A stretch of 62,647 nt of DNA. Origin: Phoronis australis. Lineage: Eukaryota; Phoronida; Phoronidae. The notes under the pieces were generated by a model. That model had not been told where the DNA came from. It saw only the letters and a list, made by a program, of their open reading frames with translations, and ran no database searches. The stretch spans positions 649,264 through 711,910 of the forward strand of contig NMRA01000071.1 in assembly GCA_002633005.1 (NCBI GenBank), in the 5' to 3' direction. The position numbers and the translations under genes are program-made. This document shows positions 59,221 to 62,647 of the stretch, in pieces. Numbering within the stretch: position 1 is the stretch's first letter; every line of letters starts with the position of its first letter.

Positions 59221-61448
59221 GGTCTCTATTTATTTTCGATGATATTGAGAATTCTGCTAAAAAACAAATGTCGCTGTTTGTCAAAGATAAACAATTGACA
59301 CAGCAATGAAGATAATATGTCATAACAGAGGATAATCAGTGTTTGTACAAAGTCCACAAGTGCGCTGAAAATTCAGGGGACATAATATATTCCCTATATT
59401 GCTGGGCTAAAGTGTAACTGAAACGGATACACCATTACTCACATTTATCTTTTACACAATTTTACTCTTTCAATAGTTGGTTAAAATGAGGGATTTCCCC
59501 TGACTTAGTCCCCAATCTTCAGACGCGTAAAAAGAACAGCAAATCAAATGTCCAATTATGTATCAGTTACCGTAAAGCCGGAAGTAGAGCAAACTGAATT
59601 TAACAACAAATGCAACTCTTGCTTGAAACTTAAATTTATTGCACAAGTACAATACAAAAATAAAATATCTTGACATTGTCATGAGAATCATTTCGATAGT
59701 GGCAGGTCCGCACTGCATAAGTTTAAAACTGGTTTAATAGCGCTTCTCTGCCATGGGTTGCCCTTTGGCTAAATAAACAAATTTATTATCTGAGAAACGC
59801 GTATTGGCAATTTTGAAATTCCTCGCAATCGTGACACATTTGAAAATGTGATTCCGGAGCACAAACTGCACTTGTCTCCATAAGTCGTGGTGTAATACAC
59901 GAACAGATTTTGAAATGCCAAATTAGAAAGTTTCAATTTTGCCGGTTTCAATGTGGTCGCCAACAACGTAATTTCGATTAAATTAAAAAGTAGAACGGAT
60001 TGCCCACCCACGATACACTCTCACGCCAGAGGGCGCTCGCTAACAATGTTGCATTCCAGGGGCAATATATGAACAAAGAATACTGTGACGTAATTACACA
60101 AAAACACAGATGAACTAATATTAATATCACATCTATCTTCACCCTCAAATGGATGACGTCAGAATAATATTGCAGCAGACACGAACCACAAGTTGATGTC
60201 TAAACCAAGCAAAGACCAATCAGGCCATTGACTATCCCAGCCATACAGGCGTATGTGAACTATTTTGAAATGTTTCTTCGGCAACACATGTGCTGCTCCA
60301 CTGAAATGTTTAGTTTGTCGAATATCCATGCATTCTTAAGCAATTCGGCATTTGGTGTCGCAGGAAATTGTACTGCCCTTCAATAAACTTTAGTTTTTTC
60401 ACGCAGCTGTAGATTGCCCAACATGTTCATGCGTAGTCTTGTAGTGACGCAACAGAACCATGCAGGCAGACGAGAAGAATTGATTCAAGTTAGTAAATTA
60501 ATCCCTTCAGTGAGTTTGGTTTCACTTCATAACAAACACTACTGTAAAATAGAACCCCAAAATGACAATAATCTAATTCGACAGAAAGTCAAATTAAAGT
60601 GAAGGGATATTGTAAGCTTCAAAGTTGATGTCTGCGCATGACAAATAAGATCAGTAACGTTCCTTTATAGTACTCTCAATATATGACAGGTTTCTATAAT
60701 ATTATATGTGTATACATGTTTCGAGATTCATGATCCTAATGGCTTTAAAGTTGTCGTCATCATATTGGCGTTTCAGTATCGTTCCAGATCTTCAGTTCTA
60801 TGTGTAGCCTGCAATAAAACAAACAAACTGCAACGAACCTGTGTTCCATCAGGGAAAGCAGCTTTTGATTTATACCACACACCGCTATAAAAATGAATTC
60901 CGTAAACGCACGAATGTCGCGAAGTAAACTAGCGCGAATAAGTCTTTTGCTTGTAATACATTGTGATATTTGAAGACGTTTTCCGATACCTTGCGTTTTT
61001 GCGTGATTCTCGCGTCCAAGGAACGCACGCCGTGTGGTCTCTGCGTGTTCAGTACTCAAACAATAAGAGATTTCCGAGTTCGAAACAACTGATGTGGTAG
61101 CATAAACTGACTCGCCGTTAGCTAATTTGTTGGGTCTGGTCCCGAGCAGTTATATTTCTATTCAAGGAATCCTCTCTCACTTGAGTTACAAACAAGGTAA
61201 GAGAATTGCAAGTGGCTTAAAACATAATCTTGGTTTTGATGGAAGGCAAGTTACATGAGACATTAGAAGTACAATTTGCGGTTTTAGTGCCGAAAAAAGC
61301 ATTTATTGGAAGGAATAGATTTTGTGAAATTATCAGTAATGAACAGATCTGCAAATTAACAAAATCCGTTTTGTTTCGTGATTTTACTTGAAATCAATAA
61401 TTCTCGAAATCATGGTAGATCACCAGTTACATAATACTGCAGCCTCTA

Positions 61449-61521
61449 GTTAGGTTTACATCCGCTTGCATAGCGTTAGACTCCGACCCCAGGGGTTGCA
61501 GGTTCGATTCCGCGCTAACGT
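61449..61521 (+). repeat. tRNA-like sequence with intact B-box (SINE or tRNA pseudogene)
   Basis: Contains ggttcgattcc, an exact RNA polymerase III B-box, and ends gcgctaac, which pairs over five bases with gttag at the start of the unit. The A-box and the T-stem pairing are poor, so I do not call a functional tRNA. Confidence 0.45.
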
Positions 61522-61778
61522 TGATCTCACAAAAAAGTTTTTGTCGGCGATTATGCTCGTGACAGATAGCATTCAAGGAAACCGAGTCCTTACTAAGCTC
61601 GTCATGAACAAACTTGAATTACTCCTAATTTAAAATAGCCATCGTTCTACCAGACCTTAAGTCAATCTTGAATAATGTTTTTAAAACAACCATTTTCAGC
61701 TGGTTTAGTACGCAATTCAGACGCCTAATATTGTGCTAGATCCAACACAGGAATCTTTTCAGAAATTCAAACATTCAT

Positions 61779-61919
61779 TTAGTAGCAGCCGTCCCCAGCC
61801 CATACCGTGGTAGGCGAGGCTTCGTCGTTCTCTGCATTGCGTGGTTCCTCACGCTCCTGGTTGAAAAACGGTATCATAGCCTTGACCTTTGTCCAGAAGT
61901 ACTCAGCCATATTGATATC
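61779..61919 (-). CDS. last exon of a second polycystin-like gene (partial)
   Basis: Acceptor gaatcatcag at 61920, phase 0, then 46 codons and TAA at 61779-61781. Product starts DINMAEYFWTKVKAMIPFF, continues with an acidic NQEREEPRNAENDEAS and ends WAGDGCY. It aligns with the last exon of the polycystin gene at 17978 (DMGMGDYLWRKVTEIIPFF): same acceptor phase, same Y(F/L)W.KV...IPFF core. This core sits just after the last membrane helix in PKD1-family channels. The rest of the gene lies beyond the window end; no further exon of it is visible between 61920 and 62647. It is too short to be found by length alone; homology and splice phase support it. Confidence 0.75.
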   Translation of the reverse strand, partial: DINMAEYFWTKVKAMIPFFNQEREEPRNAENDEASPTTVWAGDGCY

Positions 61920-62150
61920 CTGATGATTCAAGAGAAGCACGTGATTAACTAGTCATATTGATATCCTGATGATACAACATGGGTGGCGCAGCACTGAAAA
62001 AAATTTTGGGGGCTATAGCCCCCCAGCCCCCCTTTTGTGCATCGCCCATAGACCATGGGCGCCGGAGCACTGAAAAAAGTGGGGTTATATTCCCCTATGG
62101 TGCGCCGCCCATGTACAAGAGAGGCACGTGATTAACCAGTCACCTTTCAC
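61908..62150 (-). repeat. 46-base direct duplication covering the exon's splice acceptor
   Basis: The segment beginning catattgatatcctgatgat at 61908 is repeated from 61954, so the acceptor atcatcag|GATATCAATATG of the terminal exon exists twice. The outer copy is interrupted at 61978-62113 by a short transposable element; its remainder continues at 62119. Confidence 0.75.
61978..62113. mobile_element. 136-base element with CATGGGCGGCGC ends and TACAA target duplication
   Basis: Begins catgggtggcgcagcactga and ends gcgccgcccatg, i.e. inverted termini. It is flanked on both sides by TACAA (61973-61977 and 62114-62118), which defines its borders. It looks like two half-elements in tandem, each with cactgaaaaaa and a G/C-rich hairpin. 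A partial copy is at 21932-21990. No coding capacity. Confidence 0.8.
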
Positions 62151-62335
62151 TGAAACGAGTCTCACGGAGTAATGGGCATTTCAGTCATTAAAATAACCGG
62201 AAACACGGCAGTTTCTAGAACTATTTCTCAATAACAAGTTCTGGTGACGTAGTTTTCATGCAAAACGCAGGGGCCACAAGCATACTAATGAATCGTGAAT
62301 TATTGCTGTTATTGGCTGCGACATCGCACTAATGT

Positions 62336-62453
62336 TTAAAGGCGAAGGCAACCTTTTTCCATGTCATTTTGAGCTAAAATAAGGTTGGTTGGTTATCCTA
62401 GACATATTTTTCACTTAATTACAGCTTTTCGTAATTTTATTAATTACTCGTCC
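62336..62453. mobile_element. truncated copy of the TTAA MITE
   Basis: Starts TTAAAGGCGAAGGCAACCTT like the element at 48129-48299 and matches its reverse complement through the interior (gacatatttttcacttaatt, attactcgtc). The match then ends and the second terminal repeat is missing. Confidence 0.75.
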
Positions 62454-62647
62454 GCTTTTCCGGAAGTGACGTTTTAGGAGGCAAGCGCTTCCCGCCACTT
62501 GGTTTTGCGTTGAGCTTACTGTGCGAATCTGTTCTATTCTACTTTTGTTTTGTGCTATTTTTCACCAATTGTCGCCACCACTTTCCATCGGCGAGTATTC
62601 TGCGGCAAGATAGGTTAGTAGAGAACTCAACTGCGTTGGATTTAGGG

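Larger units (their letters stand above)
57398..61700. other. intergenic region between the two polycystin-like genes
   Basis: About 4.3 kb that should contain the promoter of the polycystin gene and the 3' flank of its upstream neighbour. No TATA box or other core element can be assigned with confidence, and no further exon is supported. A minus-strand AATAAA (plus tttatt near 61304) could end the neighbour's transcript. Confidence 0.4.

Noticed and set aside
61449-61521. Functional tRNA gene
   Set aside because: The B-box is exact but the T-stem and A-box do not fit; a SINE or tRNA pseudogene is more likely.

Overview
The window is metazoan genomic DNA. It contains a multi-exon gene with GT-AG introns and extracellular module shuffling, an intronless-coding Toll-like receptor, LINE and Penelope-like relics, MITEs and many minisatellites. 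It looks like a marine invertebrate: the Toll-like receptor is of the multiple-cysteine-cluster type, and the polycystin-1 family is of the REJ/PKD kind expanded in amphioxus, hemichordates, echinoderms and some lophotrochozoans. I cannot assign a species.

Layout. (1) Positions 579-2735, minus strand: a complete Toll-like receptor with signal peptide, LRRs, two cysteine-cluster caps, one transmembrane helix and a TIR domain. (2) 3.3-7.5 kb: a degenerate L1-like LINE on the minus strand, carrying a large fold-back insertion, and the 3' end of a second LINE on the plus strand. (3) 7.5-17.7 kb: about 10 kb without a recognisable gene, holding inverted and tandem repeats. (4) 17.8-57.4 kb, minus strand: one polycystin-1-like receptor-channel gene. 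I reconstructed it exon by exon (32 exons with phases that agree throughout, plus one alternative 3' exon). It predicts 4,303 residues, or 4,340 with the alternative end. Order: signal peptide, F5/8C (fucolectin-like) domain, SRCR, Link, C-type lectin, a 5.9-kb single exon with 16 alternating PKD/PKD-like repeats, REJ, GAIN with a degenerate GPS, TM1, PLAT, ten more membrane segments with the polycystin (TOP) domain and pore, and a short tail. (5) 57.4-61.7 kb: intergenic, no gene seen. (6) 61779-61919, minus strand: the last exon of a second gene, homologous to the last exon of the polycystin gene, so the locus is probably a tandem polycystin cluster continuing beyond the window.

The main result is the ectodomain. 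Four different adhesive or lectin-type modules, each encoded by exactly two exons bounded by phase-1 introns, sit in front of the PKD array in place of the LRR/WSC head of vertebrate PKD1. The GPS has lost the second cysteine pair and the HL-S/T cleavage site, so the receptor is probably not autoproteolysed. Head, PKD stalk and cation-channel tail together suggest a surface receptor that couples ligand binding to ion flux. This is inference; the ligand and tissue are unknown. Whether the Toll-like receptor neighbour is functionally related cannot be told from sequence.
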